Counted from the first letter of the stretch, positions 41,521 through 51,375 are shown. The stretch: DNA of 64,000 nucleotides from Aeromonas hydrophila subsp. hydrophila ATCC 7966 (GCF_000014805.1 NC_008570.1:4636001-4700000), one strand, 5' to 3'. The notes: generated by a model not told the origin, from the letters alone. A program made the numbers and translations.

Positions 41521-42384
41521 ATGATTCACAGCATGACCGCCTACGCCCGCAAGGAACTCAAGGGCGACTGGGGCACAGCCGTTTGGGAAATTCGTTCGGT
41601 CAACCAGCGCTATCTGGAGACCTACATTCGCCTGCCGGAACAACTGCGCAGCCTGGAGCCGGTTCTGCGTGAGCGCTTCCGCGCCAAGCTGCAGCGCGGC
41701 AAGGTGGAGTGCAACCTGCGCTTTGAGGCCGCGCAGGCCGCTGCCAGCCAGCTGCACATCAATGAAGAGCTGGCCAAGCTCATCATCGACAGCGCCAACT
41801 GGGTGATGAAAGAGGCGGGACAGGGTCAGCTCAACCCGGTCGACGTGCTGCGCTGGCCGGGCGTGATGGCTGCCGCCGAGCAGGACATGGATGCGGTCGC
41901 CACCGAGCTGCTGGGTGGATTTGACCTGACCATGGAAGATTTCCTCGCCTCCCGCGCCAGCGAAGGGGCCAACCTCAAGGCCCTGATCGAACAGCGTCTG
42001 GCCGGCATTCAGGTAGAAGTGAAGAAGGTGCGCGTGCACCTGCCGCAGATCATCGAGTGGCAGCGCCAGAAGCTCACCGACCGGCTGGCCGAAGCCAAGG
42101 TGGAGCTGGATCCGGCCCGTATCGAGCAGGAGATCGTGCTGCTTGCCCAGAAGATCGACGTGGCCGAAGAGCTGGATCGCCTGGAGATGCACATCAGCGA
42201 GACCAACAAGATCATGAAGAAGGGTGGCGCCTGTGGCCGTCGTCTCGACTTCATGATGCAGGAGTTCAACCGCGAGTCGAACACCCTCGGTTCCAAGTCC
42301 ATCAACGCCGAGGTGACCCAGTCCGCCGTCGAGCTGAAGGTGCTCATCGAGCAGATGCGCGAACAAATTCAGAACATCGAGTAA
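41521..42384 (+). CDS. yicC: YicC family endoribonuclease
   Basis: 287 residues. IHSMTAYARKEL at the N-terminus, SVNQRYLETYIRLPEQLR, ANLKALIEQRLAGIQ and the C-terminal DUF1732 with LEMHISETNKIMKKGGACGRRLDFMMQEFNRESNTLGSKS. The family is a metal-dependent RNase that in E. coli can act on RyhB. Divergent from rph, as in E. coli. Confidence 0.95.
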   Translation: MIHSMTAYARKELKGDWGTAVWEIRSVNQRYLETYIRLPEQLRSLEPVLRERFRAKLQRGKVECNLRFEAAQAAASQLHINEELAKLIIDSANWVMKEAGQGQLNPVDVLRWPGVMAAAEQDMDAVATELLGGFDLTMEDFLASRASEGANLKALIEQRLAGIQVEVKKVRVHLPQIIEWQRQKLTDRLAEAKVELDPARIEQEIVLLAQKIDVAEELDRLEMHISETNKIMKKGGACGRRLDFMMQEFNRESNTLGSKSINAEVTQSAVELKVLIEQMREQIQNIE

Positions 42385-42392
42385 TCGATACA

Positions 42393-42424
42393 AGAAGCCC
42401 GTCAACGACGGGCTTCTTTCATTT
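42393..42424 (+). terminator. Terminator after yicC
   Basis: AGAAGCCCGTC-AAC-GACGGGCTTCT (42393-42417) then TTCATTT. Confidence 0.88.
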
Positions 42425-42550
42425 AACAATGCGCTCGGTTGGCGGCCTGCGCCAGATCGGATTTTCACGTTGCACCGACAGCATCTGACTCACTTGTGCG
42501 GTATGCTGTCACGCTGACGATCAACTATGACCTCTGTTGAGGCCTGCCTT

Positions 42551-43618
42551 ATGAAATACCTTGTAGTTCAAACCAAACAGATAGGGGATGTGCTGATCTC
42601 CACCGCACTGTGCAACAACCTCAAGCAGAATGACCCAAGCGGCGAGGTTCACTATCTGGTCATGGATTATTGCGCGGGTATGGCGCAGGGCAATCCCAAT
42701 ATCGATCGGCTCATCATCATCGAGAAGGCCAGGCGCAACCAGTGGCGCTACATGAAGGATCTGCTGCTGGCCATTCGCCGCGAGCGCTATGATGTGGTGG
42801 TCAACAGCCAGGGCCAGATGATCGGCCTGCTCAGCTGCCTCTTCTCCGGCGCCCGCCTGCGCATCGGGTTTGACTCCTTCCCCTGGCGGCTCGGCCACAA
42901 CCGCATCGTGCATTTTCGCAAAGACACCGAATTTCAGGGCAACAGCACCCTGGTCGACGATCGCTTCTCGCTGCTCAAGCCGCTCAAGCTGGCCAGCGAG
43001 GATCGCAACTACTACCTCTGGCTGAGTGAAGAAGAGAAGCAACAAGGAAAGGATGCCCTGCTGGCCGCCGGCGTCGACCTGAGCCGCCCGCTGATCGCCA
43101 TGGGCGTCAACTCGCTCGGGCACTACAAGCGCTGGCCCATCGACTGCTTCGCCAAGGTCGCCCAGTGGCTGATCGAGCAGCACGACGCCCAGATCCTGAT
43201 CTACTGCGGACCGGGGGAAGAGGAGTACAACCGCGGCCTGAAACCGCTGCTGCCCGCAGCCCTGCAAGCCAGCGTCTTCGACCACATCAAGACCCGCTCG
43301 GTACGGGAACTGGTGGGGCTGTTCGCCCACTGCCGGCTGTTTGTCGGCAATGACACCGGTCCCCGTCACATGGCGCAAGCCATCGACCTGCCCCTGCTGA
43401 CCATAGTGGCCCCGGGCGGCGACAAGATCATCGCCAACCCGGTCAACCACCCCCGTTATCAGGCCATCGATGTGTTCGATGCCAAGGGACCCGACTTCCA
43501 ACTGCCACAAAACGCGGAAAAGGACTTCATCGACGAAGCCCTGCTGCGCGCCATCACGCCCGAGCTGGTGATTGAGCGGCTGACAGCGCTGCCTGGTTGG
43601 CAAGCAGCCACGCCCTGA
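42551..43618 (+). CDS. Glycosyltransferase family 9 (heptosyltransferase-like)
   Basis: 355 residues. MKYLVVQTKQIGDVLISTAL is the GT9 N-terminal signature (QxGDxLxxT), and VGNDTGPRHMAQAIDLPLLTIV the C-terminal nucleotide-sugar binding motif (NDTGxxH). GT9 enzymes add heptose or related sugars to the LPS core. Its acceptor cannot be told. ATG 42551 opens the first beta strand. It is convergent with and overlaps the broken GT9 gene by 65 bases, and is the only plus-strand member of the LPS cluster. Confidence 0.88.
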   Translation: MKYLVVQTKQIGDVLISTALCNNLKQNDPSGEVHYLVMDYCAGMAQGNPNIDRLIIIEKARRNQWRYMKDLLLAIRRERYDVVVNSQGQMIGLLSCLFSGARLRIGFDSFPWRLGHNRIVHFRKDTEFQGNSTLVDDRFSLLKPLKLASEDRNYYLWLSEEEKQQGKDALLAAGVDLSRPLIAMGVNSLGHYKRWPIDCFAKVAQWLIEQHDAQILIYCGPGEEEYNRGLKPLLPAALQASVFDHIKTRSVRELVGLFAHCRLFVGNDTGPRHMAQAIDLPLLTIVAPGGDKIIANPVNHPRYQAIDVFDAKGPDFQLPQNAEKDFIDEALLRAITPELVIERLTALPGWQAATP

Positions 43619-44577
43619 AAGTACGCTCGAATTCGGCCAGGTCGAGGGAGTTGATATCCTGCTCCCGAGTATTGGTCGAGAACAGCACGGTGGCTGACGG
43701 GGAGTTGGGGTGCCACTCCAGGAAGTTCTCGTTGCCGCCCCCTATGTCCGGGTTGTAGAGGCCAAGAATGGGCTTGTGCAGCCCGGCGGCGATGTGCACC
43801 GTCGCCGTGTCCACCGAGATCAGCCCCTGACACTGGCGCAGCTGGGCGAACAACCCGGCCAGCGAGGGTGCATCCGGTGACAGCAGCAGGCGATCCGGTC
43901 GGCTCAAGCATCTGGCTGATAAGCTCGGTCCGCAGGCGGCGAGAGCTGCCACTGCCGTAAGGGTTGAAACAGAGGACCGGCTCGGCCGGCCACCAGCTGG
44001 CCAGCGCATCGGGCGGGCTCATGGTCGGGACTATGTATTGCTGGTCCGGATTGCTCACGCCGAGCCGCTGCAACAGCAGGGCAAACTTGTCGGAGAAGTG
44101 CATGCCGCTGGAGGCCTTGCCCAGCTTGAGGTTGACCGCCTGCAAGGCATCGTCCATGCCGGCGACCCAATCTGCCCTCACCTGACTGATGAAGTAGATG
44201 TCCTTCATTTTCAGCATCTTGCCAAAGTGCACCAGACACTCCACCTCCCCCAGCGAGTGTGCCAGCCGCTTGAGTTGGCCATAGCCAGGCCGCTTGGGCA
44301 CCTCTATCACCTTGTCCATGCCGAAATGATCGCGAAACAGGGGAGCCATGGCCGCAGTCGTGACGATCCACACTTCCCGCTCCGGGCTGGCGCGCTTGAT
44401 TTCGCGGGCCACCCAGGATGAGACGATGGCATCGCCCAGCTTGGCATCCCAGCGCAGCAACACTATCTTCCCCTTGCGCTCATGCAGCGGGGCCGGCCGT
44501 TTGCGATCGAACAGCAGCTGCCCCAGCTTGCGGCGAAGAATGTCACGCTGGAGTTGCAGATCGTTGATTAATGACAT
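43554..44577 (-). pseudogene. GT9 heptosyltransferase-like gene, frameshifted
   Basis: From ATG 44577 the frame gives a GT9 protein (KIVLLRWDAKLGDAIVSSWVAREIKR, then CFNPYGSGSSRRLRTELISQML) until about 43905. There it turns into non-homologous sequence, while the +1 frame continues with RLLLSPDAPSLAGLF, the GT9 motif SVDTATVHIAAGLHKPILGLYNPD and a stop at 43554. Joined, the parts leave only about four residues between the helix and the following strand, so a small deletion that was not a multiple of three is more likely than a one-base error. Either the gene is inactive or the base call is wrong at about 43905-43912. Confidence 0.85.
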
Positions 44578-44632
44578 GAATCCACCAGAAGGGCCGTTGA
44601 GTTGGAAAAAGGATGATAACAGCCTGACGCGA

Positions 44633-45661
44633 CTAGAGCGCAATCAGGGCATCGACCTGGCGGCTGATCTCCGCCGGTGATAGGGCCGCCAGCTTGTCCG
44701 TGGTCGAGCGCAGGATGATATTGCGACCCGCCAGCGGAATGAAGGCATCGCGCCAGCGCTCGTTGTTCATCAACACCAGGGTGGGCACCCCGAAGGAAGA
44801 GGAGATATGGATGATGGAGGTATCGGTCGAGATGACCCCTCGCGCATCCTTGATGATCTTGGCGGCATCGAGAATGGTGTCGGGAAACAGCACTCTCATG
44901 TCCTGCCGCGGGCACGCCACGGGCTGCCTGGAGAATACCAGGTAGGAGATCTCCGGATAGGTCGGCAACTGGGTCAGGATCCCGTCGATCTGCGCCTCCG
45001 TCATCGAGTTGCCGACCTGGCTGCCCGTCAGGTTGACCAGCAGATAGCGGCCATACGCGCTGGTATCGAGCTGCTCATTGCAGGGTGACGGTACTGTGGC
45101 CGGCACGCCAGCCGCATCACCTGCCACGCTGAGCATGCGATAGACGAAGTGATCCCTGACTGGGCGTGACGACACTATGCAGGCCTTCTTGTTGAACAGC
45201 GGCAGCAACTTCTGCTGCCCGTCACTCTTGAAGCGCAGGGGCAACGACTGCAAGCGCCCGTTGGCCAGCAACAACAACTTGGCCATGGCGATATCGTCGG
45301 GCTCGTCAAATAGATTGATCACCAGATCATACTGCCGTTGCCTGAGTTCACGCAGCTTGCACCACATGCTCGACGACCACAGGGTGTCGTTCAGGGTGAT
45401 CACGTGACACTCATCGATCCCGGCGACCGACGCCGCCAGCAGCTGGTTGCGCTGGCTGCACACCAGCTCGAGGCGCGCGGCGGGGTACATCTCTCTGAGC
45501 CGAGCAATGGCGGGCAGGGTGAGAATGAAATCGCCGATGGCGTCATAACCGACCACCAGCACCCTCTCCACCTTCGCCCCGGCGGGGCATGGGGTGGCGT
45601 CAGGCGCTCTGCCGATCAGCCATCTGGCAATGGAATGGGTAAGCAACTTCTTGAGATTCAT
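44633..45661 (-). CDS. Glycosyltransferase family 9 protein
   Basis: 342 residues. GT9 N-terminus VERVLVVGYDAIGDFILTLPAIARL, and C-terminal motif GVISTDTSIIHISSSFGVPTLVLM. Identifies as an LPS heptosyl- or related transferase. It precedes the broken GT9 gene on the minus strand, with a 55-base gap. ATG 45661 with a modest GGAT site. Reading order in the cluster is wahA, waaL, GT25, this gene, broken GT9. Confidence 0.88.
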   Translation of the reverse strand: MNLKKLLTHSIARWLIGRAPDATPCPAGAKVERVLVVGYDAIGDFILTLPAIARLREMYPAARLELVCSQRNQLLAASVAGIDECHVITLNDTLWSSSMWCKLRELRQRQYDLVINLFDEPDDIAMAKLLLLANGRLQSLPLRFKSDGQQKLLPLFNKKACIVSSRPVRDHFVYRMLSVAGDAAGVPATVPSPCNEQLDTSAYGRYLLVNLTGSQVGNSMTEAQIDGILTQLPTYPEISYLVFSRQPVACPRQDMRVLFPDTILDAAKIIKDARGVISTDTSIIHISSSFGVPTLVLMNNERWRDAFIPLAGRNIILRSTTDKLAALSPAEISRQVDALIAL

Positions 45662-45749
45662 GGGTTATCCAGCATGAGCATGTATGACCGGCAGCGTCGG
45701 CAAGGCTAACAGGGCTGCCAACCGACAGCCACCGTCGGCACGCCCAGTG

Positions 45750-46415
45750 CTATTTCAGATAGTGGCCGTAGGCTCTGTCATCTATGGTGGTGGTGAACAG
45801 ATCCACATCCAGACAGCAGGGCTCCACCCCGGAGGCCGACAGGCCGTTGAGCTGCAAGCGGCCGGTCAGATAGTCGGAGGGCATCCGCAGCGGATAGGCG
45901 CACTGCAATAATTTTTTCGCCCCGGCCAGGGTCAGCACATACCCAGCGGTAGAGAGCACTCCTCGCTTGGAGGAGCGGCTGGGCGTCAGGTATCTGGCAA
46001 GCCGGTAGCCACCGGGCAGGGATGACAGGAATGGCCAGCGCTTGGCTTTGCCATGATGCAGGAAGACGATCTCGGACTGGCAGGAGTGCACTATCGTCTC
46101 GATGATCGCCTTGCTGTGCATGTGCAGGTAGATGTCATCCTCAAGCACCACGCAGCGATCGATACCCTCGGCGACGACGCGCTCATAAACTCGGATATGG
46201 CTCATGGCACAACCAATCTCGCCAAAACTCAGTGCATGGCCACACACTTCTTTCGCCAGCGCCAAATCCACCTTGGCCAGCTCGGCATTGCTCAGCGTCT
46301 TTCCGTCGGTTGCATCTACAAACTCGAAATCTATGCCCAGATGCGCCATCTGCTGGACAACCATCGCCCGTCGCTCAACGCTGCGAGCCAAACTGATGAC
46401 AAAAACCGGAATCAT
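45750..46415 (-). CDS. Glycosyltransferase family 25 protein (LPS biosynthesis)
   Basis: 221 residues. GT25 features: IPVFVISLARSVERRAMVVQQM, DFEFVDATDGKTL, GEIGCAMSHIRVYERVVAEG, the DxD-like VVLEDDIYLH. Such enzymes (LgtB/LpsA type) add galactose or glucose to LPS core sugars. ATG 46415 overlaps the waaL stop by four bases (ATGA), so translation is coupled to the ligase gene. Confidence 0.9.
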   Translation of the reverse strand: MIPVFVISLARSVERRAMVVQQMAHLGIDFEFVDATDGKTLSNAELAKVDLALAKEVCGHALSFGEIGCAMSHIRVYERVVAEGIDRCVVLEDDIYLHMHSKAIIETIVHSCQSEIVFLHHGKAKRWPFLSSLPGGYRLARYLTPSRSSKRGVLSTAGYVLTLAGAKKLLQCAYPLRMPSDYLTGRLQLNGLSASGVEPCCLDVDLFTTTIDDRAYGHYLK

Positions 46416-47626
46416 GACGTACAGGTATCCTTTTTAAACTCATGGGCAAACCAGATGAAAACCAGGCTGAGCGTGTACAGATAGAGCACCCCTTGATGCT
46501 CAAACGGCACATCGCTTAGGGAGTTAATGACAAACGCGAGGGGAACCAGCACACCCGCCGAAATCCTGCTTATATTGTTCGCCGCCAGATAGAGCGGCAG
46601 GCCAAGAAAGATCACCAGTGCAATAAATCCTATGCTGCCGCGGATCACCAGATTCTGCATATATTGGTTATGGGCATGGGCCAGCTCCGAGCTAAGAATC
46701 GATGGAGATAGCACTCCGCTCTCAGCCTGCCTCCGCTTCAGTGCGTCAAACCCATTTGTCCCCACCCCGGCCAAGGGTGCATCCAAAAATCCTAGCCAGG
46801 CGCTCTGCCATGCCACAACGCGCAAGCCCCAAGATGAATCATATGAGCCTTCCTCTACCAACTTGAGATCCGACACGGCAGAGTGAACCCTGCTCTGTAC
46901 CAGCTGATTGGTATGATAAATAACTCCAATTGAAGCCACGCAAAGCATGGCTACCGCAACGTATTTCCACGGCTTGAAGTAGGCTTTGTAGCAGATGACG
47001 TAGGCGAGAATGACTCCGAAGGCGAGCCAGACCCCCCGGCTCTGGGAGAGATAAAGTGCAAACAGGGCTGCCATCAAACCAACTAGGCTCCCCCCTCTCA
47101 ACCATCCAGGCAGCCGTTCCTGCTGAAAGACGAACCAGTTGAGAATGACTAAGGTCAGCGCGGCCTGCGAAAAGAGAATGGCATTGGTAAACCCTTCCAC
47201 CCTGTCAATGCCGTGCTGGTATTGCCAGATGCTGAGGATACCCAATCCCATCCCGCCCAGCACGATGGCCAGATAACCCAGCATCAACAGGCTCGGCTTG
47301 CGCGGCATCATCAGCGCAAAAACGAGGACATAAAACAGCCCGCGCATGACCCCGTATTGATCACCGTGGATCAACCGGTTGACGAAGATCATGGCAGCAT
47401 AGACCAGCAGACCCCAGAGAATGCGACGATCTTTGAGCCCCACATCCCGTTGTTTGCCAACAAAGTAATTCAACAAACCGAATATACCGGTCACGGCCAG
47501 CAGATTGGATTGAATGCTCTGGCCGAAAGGGGCCAGAAACAGGCCACAAAAAGAAAAGATGATGGTCAGCCCAAACAGGGCAGTGGTAATTCTATCTAAC
47601 AATTCAATATTTCTTTTACTGGGCAT
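46412..47626 (-). CDS. waaL: O-antigen ligase family protein (WaaL)
   Basis: 404 residues with about ten to twelve hydrophobic helices. The Wzy_C/WaaL signature is present: a large periplasmic loop with WGLRVVAWQSAWLGFLDAPLAGVGTNGF and AHAHNQYMQNLVIRGSIGF, plus SQSRGVW before it. It would link O-antigen to lipid A-core at the periplasmic face. ATG 47626 is used; a TTG immediately before it (47629) is in frame but unnecessary. The gene starts three bases after the wahA stop. Position within a core cluster favours ligase over polymerase Wzy, but both share this domain. Confidence 0.85.
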   Translation of the reverse strand: MPSKRNIELLDRITTALFGLTIIFSFCGLFLAPFGQSIQSNLLAVTGIFGLLNYFVGKQRDVGLKDRRILWGLLVYAAMIFVNRLIHGDQYGVMRGLFYVLVFALMMPRKPSLLMLGYLAIVLGGMGLGILSIWQYQHGIDRVEGFTNAILFSQAALTLVILNWFVFQQERLPGWLRGGSLVGLMAALFALYLSQSRGVWLAFGVILAYVICYKAYFKPWKYVAVAMLCVASIGVIYHTNQLVQSRVHSAVSDLKLVEEGSYDSSWGLRVVAWQSAWLGFLDAPLAGVGTNGFDALKRRQAESGVLSPSILSSELAHAHNQYMQNLVIRGSIGFIALVIFLGLPLYLAANNISRISAGVLVPLAFVINSLSDVPFEHQGVLYLYTLSLVFIWFAHEFKKDTCTS

Positions 47627-47629
47627 CAA

Positions 47630-49393
47630 TCAAGACTTCCTGAAGACATAGTTACCCCGGATTTTGCGCCACAGGCCAAAAACATCGGTACGCGGGAAAA
47701 TAGCAATACGACGGATCCTGAAAGGGTCCTGGTGCATGGCTCTGGGCCCGCTGTTGGTGGCCACCGCAAAACGATACCCTGCGGCTATAGCCTGCTCCTT
47801 GGCGCTCTCATCCATATCCCCATAAGGGTAGGCGAACGACAGCAGAGGGTGGCCGAGCAGGGCTTCGAGTTGTCGTTTGTTCTCTTGGATTTCATGAGCT
47901 TGCTGCTCGGGTGCAAGCTTGCTCAACCTGGGGTGGGTCAGGGTATGCCCGCCGATCTCCACATGACCGGAGGCCGTCAGCGCCTTGAGCTGCTCGCCAT
48001 TCATCAGGTCCACCCGGGTGTCCGGGTTGCTCGCCTGTTCCACATCCCAGCGGTTATATCCTTCCCCCGTGACCACGTATACCACGGCTTTGTAACCATA
48101 TTTTTCCAGCAGCGGCAGCATGCGGGTCAGGTTGTCCTGATAGCCGTCGTCGGCGGTGATCATTAGGTACTTCTTGCCGTACTGCAGCCGGTGAATGAAG
48201 CCCTTGTCCGCCAGATCGCGGAACGTCAGGGTCTCATAACCCAGCCACTTCAGCAGGCGCAGGTGCTTCTCGAACATGGCGATCGGCATCCAGGTGCCGT
48301 GCACCCCCTTCTCGCTGTCATGCTCGATGAAACGGTGGTACATGATGACCGGCATCTCGCGACGCAGGGTCTCGACCACCGCATCCTGATAGATGGACTC
48401 CAGGCCGGAGACCACTCCCGCCAAGCCATACTCGACCTGAATGCGCTGACGAATTGTGTCTGAAACGGTGCCACTGGCCAGGGCCGGGGCAATCTGCGCC
48501 TTCAGTGCGGCAAAATCGATCGCCAGATCCTGGGGGCCGATATCGCCGAAGTTGCTGGCCAGCGCCTCATCCAGATTGTGCTCGGTCACCAGCCCGATGG
48601 CCTTGGCCTCACCGATGGCAAAGGCGGGACGACCGCAGAGCAGGGCCTCCATCGCCACCCGACCGGCCCCGATCACCAGATCGCATTGCGCCATCAGCGC
48701 AGGGACATCCTCCACGTAGCCGACGAAATCGACCCGCTCCTGAAAACGCTGGAAACGCGCCGGCAGCTGGCTGCCGCTCACCACCTTCACCTGGCAGGCG
48801 TCCAGATCCAGCACCTCATCCAGCAACCGATAGCAGAGCTCACCCTTGGGGCCGCTCAGCCGGCCTACGATCGCGATCACCGGTCTAGCATTGGTCGGGG
48901 CCGGCACTGGCTGGAACTTGTCGGTTTCGATGCCGTTGCGCAGCACCTGCACGATAGCCGGGTCAACGCCAAGGTTGTCGATGATCTGGTGGGCGATATC
49001 CTCGCAAACGGCAACCGCCCTGAACCCAAGGGCATGGAAGGCCTTGCGGGAGGCATGCACCGGCTGGCGGCCGTGCACCGTGGTGATCATGGAAGTGCCG
49101 GTCAGCATGCAGGCCACATAGCTGCTCCAGCCAGAGGCGCGGGAGTGGGCATGCACCAGCTGGATATGGTGTTTCTTGATCAGATAGATAAGGTAGAAGA
49201 CGTGCCAGAAGCGGCGCAGAATGCTGCGCTTGTTGAATCGCAGCTTGAACACCTCACCCAGAGTGGGCTTGGTCAAGGTGTCCGATACGTAGAAAACCTG
49301 GTGGCCACGCCGGGTCAGTTCGTTACCGACCGTGGTGGCATAGACCTCAGCGCCCGTCACTTCGAGCTGGGAGAGTGCCATCAATATGTTCAT
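47630..49393 (-). CDS. wahA: Bifunctional GT4 glycosyltransferase/polysaccharide deacetylase, WahA-like
   Basis: 587 residues. N-terminal half is a GT-B glycosyltransferase (MNILMALSQLEVTGAEVYA, VHAHSRASGW, RNGIETDKFQPV, AIVGRLSGPKGE, MEALLCGRPAFAIGE). From about residue 365 a NodB-type carbohydrate esterase follows: PVIMYHRF, metal-binding TADDGYQDN, GGHTLTHPRL and SFAYPYGD. In A. hydrophila, WahA is described as one protein that adds N-acetylglucosamine to the LPS core and then deacetylates it to glucosamine; this domain order and neighbourhood fit. ATG 49393 opens the first strand, though its ribosome site is weak. The gene leads the waaL-GT25-GT9 set. Confidence 0.85.
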   Translation of the reverse strand: MNILMALSQLEVTGAEVYATTVGNELTRRGHQVFYVSDTLTKPTLGEVFKLRFNKRSILRRFWHVFYLIYLIKKHHIQLVHAHSRASGWSSYVACMLTGTSMITTVHGRQPVHASRKAFHALGFRAVAVCEDIAHQIIDNLGVDPAIVQVLRNGIETDKFQPVPAPTNARPVIAIVGRLSGPKGELCYRLLDEVLDLDACQVKVVSGSQLPARFQRFQERVDFVGYVEDVPALMAQCDLVIGAGRVAMEALLCGRPAFAIGEAKAIGLVTEHNLDEALASNFGDIGPQDLAIDFAALKAQIAPALASGTVSDTIRQRIQVEYGLAGVVSGLESIYQDAVVETLRREMPVIMYHRFIEHDSEKGVHGTWMPIAMFEKHLRLLKWLGYETLTFRDLADKGFIHRLQYGKKYLMITADDGYQDNLTRMLPLLEKYGYKAVVYVVTGEGYNRWDVEQASNPDTRVDLMNGEQLKALTASGHVEIGGHTLTHPRLSKLAPEQQAHEIQENKRQLEALLGHPLLSFAYPYGDMDESAKEQAIAAGYRFAVATNSGPRAMHQDPFRIRRIAIFPRTDVFGLWRKIRGNYVFRKS

Positions 49394-49440
49394 TGCGTGG
49401 TTACCCGGTAGAGACTGAGAAAAACCGTGACAAACAACAG

Positions 49441-49471
49441 AGCCGGAAGCAGGTATGGCCTGCTTCCGGCT
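49441..49471. terminator. Probable terminator after hldD
   Basis: AGCCGGAAGCAGG-TATGG-CCTGCTTCCGGCT (49441-49471), a 13-bp perfect stem. On the minus strand it is followed by CTGTTGTTTGT, a weak T-rich tail. It may only partly stop hldD transcription before wahA. Confidence 0.65.
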
Positions 49472-49502
49472 TGTCTGCATATAGCGATGTAAAACTCACC
49501 CG

Positions 49503-50459
49503 TTAGCGGTTGAGCCACGCCATATAATCCGCGACCCCTTCGGCCACGGTTTTGAACTCGGCGTCATAGCCGACGCCACGCAGCTTGGTCATGTCAGCCT
49601 GAGTGAAGCTCTGATAGCGACCCTTGAGGTGATCCGGGAAGGGAATATACTCGATGGCACCCTTCTGATGATGCTTGATCACTGCTTCGGCCACGTTCTG
49701 GAACGGTTCGGCCCGACCGGTACCACAGTTGAAGATGCCGGAGTGCTGCGGATTCAGCCAGAACCAGAGGTTCACCTTGCAGACGTCATCCACATAGATG
49801 AAATCGCGCATCTGGCCGCCGTTGGGGAAACCGTCGCAGCCTTCGAACAGCTTGGGATTCTCGCCCTTCTTCACCTGGGTATTGAGGTGGAAGGCAACCG
49901 AGGCCATGGAGCCCTTGTGCTGCTCGCGCGGGCCATAGACGTTGAAGTACTTGAGGCCGACCACCTGGGAGTTGATCTCCGGCATCCAGCGACGCACGTA
50001 CTGGTCGAACAGCTGCTTGGAGTAGCCGTAGACGTTGAGCGGCTGCTCGAACTTCGGATCTTCGATGAAGTTGTCGTTGCGCCCGCCATAGGTTGCAGCA
50101 GAGGAGGCGTAGATGAACGGAATTTCACGCTCGATGCAGTAGTGGAACAGATCCTTGGAGTACTCGTAGTTGACCTCCATGATGAACTTGCCATTCCACT
50201 CGGTGGTGGCGGAGCAGGCACCTTCGTGGAAGATCACCTCGATGCCGCCATCCCACTCTTCAAATTCGTCGCCGGAGACGATCCGCGCCTGGAACTCATC
50301 CTTATCCATGTAATCGGCAATGGTCAGATCGACCAGATTGACGAACTTGGTGCCGTCGGTCAGGTCATCGATGACCACCACATCGGTCCGTCCTTGAGCG
50401 TTCAGCTGCTTGACCAGATTGCTGCCGATAAAGCCAGCACCGCCAGTTACTACGATCAT
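49503..50459 (-). CDS. hldD: ADP-L-glycero-D-manno-heptose 6-epimerase
   Basis: 318 residues. Converts ADP-D-glycero-D-manno-heptose to the L-glycero form for the LPS inner core. NADP-binding [11 protein letters not shown], catalytic [13 protein letters not shown] (YxxxK), [21 protein letters not shown] and [14 protein letters not shown] 50459 follows GAGGC and is the family start; the frame runs 34 codons upstream into the divergent promoter. It is separated from wahA by a hairpin. Confidence 0.97.
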   Translation of the reverse strand: MIVVTGGAGFIGSNLVKQLNAQGRTDVVVIDDLTDGTKFVNLVDLTIADYMDKDEFQARIVSGDEFEEWDGGIEVIFHEGACSATTEWNGKFIMEVNYEYSKDLFHYCIEREIPFIYASSAATYGGRNDNFIEDPKFEQPLNVYGYSKQLFDQYVRRWMPEINSQVVGLKYFNVYGPREQHKGSMASVAFHLNTQVKKGENPKLFEGCDGFPNGGQMRDFIYVDDVCKVNLWFWLNPQHSGIFNCGTGRAEPFQNVAEAVIKHHQKGAIEYIPFPDHLKGRYQSFTQADMTKLRGVGYDAEFKTVAEGVADYMAWLNR

Positions 50460-50615
50460 GGAGTTTGCCTCGCGTACGTTGATGGCCACGTGTGACTGCC
50501 TGTTAAAGCTGTGTATAGTGAGCCAATTTGAAATTGCCGAAAAGTTTATCACGGGCCGCAAGGGGATTCGACCTTGACGATTTCACCGGCCAGGGGCCCG
50601 GCAGAGGGAACAGCG

Positions 50616-51260
50616 ATGAAAACCAGAGACAGGATCATTCACAGCGCCACCGAGCTGTTCAACGATCAGGGTGAGCGCAACATCACCACCAACCACATTG
50701 CCGCCCATCTGGGCATCAGCCCGGGCAACCTCTATTACCACTTCCGCAATAAAGAAGACATCATCCACTCCATCTTCGACCAGTACGCCCGCCACCTGAG
50801 CGAGAGCTTCACGCCGGCGCGCAGCGACGAGATCAAGCTGGAAAACCTGATGGGCTATCTGGATGCCATCTTCTATCTGATGTGGCAGTTTCGCTTCTTC
50901 TACGCCAATCTGCCGGACATCCTGAGCCGCGATGAGCCGCTGCAGCAAAAGTACCTCAAGGCCCAGGAGCAGTTGCGCGCCGCCGTGGTGGCCCTGCTCA
51001 GAAGCCTGCGCGAGGGCGGCATCATAAATGTCAGCGACGAGGATCTGCCGGATCTGGGCCAGACCATCAAGATGGTGGTCACCTGCTGGATCCCGTTCCA
51101 GATTGCCCAGGCCCCCAACACCCGCATCACCAAGCCGTTGCTCTATCAGGGTGTCTTGCGGGTACTGTTTCTGCTGCGCCCCTATGTGCAGCCCCAGGTG
51201 GCCGACCAGATCCGCCAGCTGGAACAGCACTATCGTCAACTGGCCCAACCAGCCGGGTGA
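50616..51260 (+). CDS. TetR/AcrR family transcriptional regulator
   Basis: 214 residues. N-terminal HTH RDRIIHSATELFNDQGERNITTNHIAAHLGISPGNLYYHFRNKEDI is standard TetR; the C-terminal ligand domain is helical (FRFFYANLPDILSRDEPLQQKYLKAQEQLR). Ligand unknown. ATG 50616 with AGGGA upstream is preferred to 50574. It is divergent from hldD and 115 bases before kbl; either could be a target, but no operator can be named. Confidence 0.9.
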   Translation: MKTRDRIIHSATELFNDQGERNITTNHIAAHLGISPGNLYYHFRNKEDIIHSIFDQYARHLSESFTPARSDEIKLENLMGYLDAIFYLMWQFRFFYANLPDILSRDEPLQQKYLKAQEQLRAAVVALLRSLREGGIINVSDEDLPDLGQTIKMVVTCWIPFQIAQAPNTRITKPLLYQGVLRVLFLLRPYVQPQVADQIRQLEQHYRQLAQPAG

Positions 51261-51375
51261 GATCTGTTTCACAATTGTTGAATGTCAGCACAATCATTTG
51301 AATTCACCGCAACAGATTGCAGTAAAATACTGCCCATTGTTGATAATCAGCTGAAATAGCCAATAAGGATCGAGG

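Noticed and set aside
43880..43930. Programmed frameshift in the broken GT9 gene
   Set aside because: No slippery heptamer or downstream pseudoknot is visible at the shift, and residues appear to be missing; mutation or base error is simpler.
42551..50459. LPS cluster as a recently acquired island
   Set aside because: The waaL gene is somewhat lower in GC, but hldD and wahA are core Aeromonas genes and no integrase, tRNA junction or direct repeats are seen.
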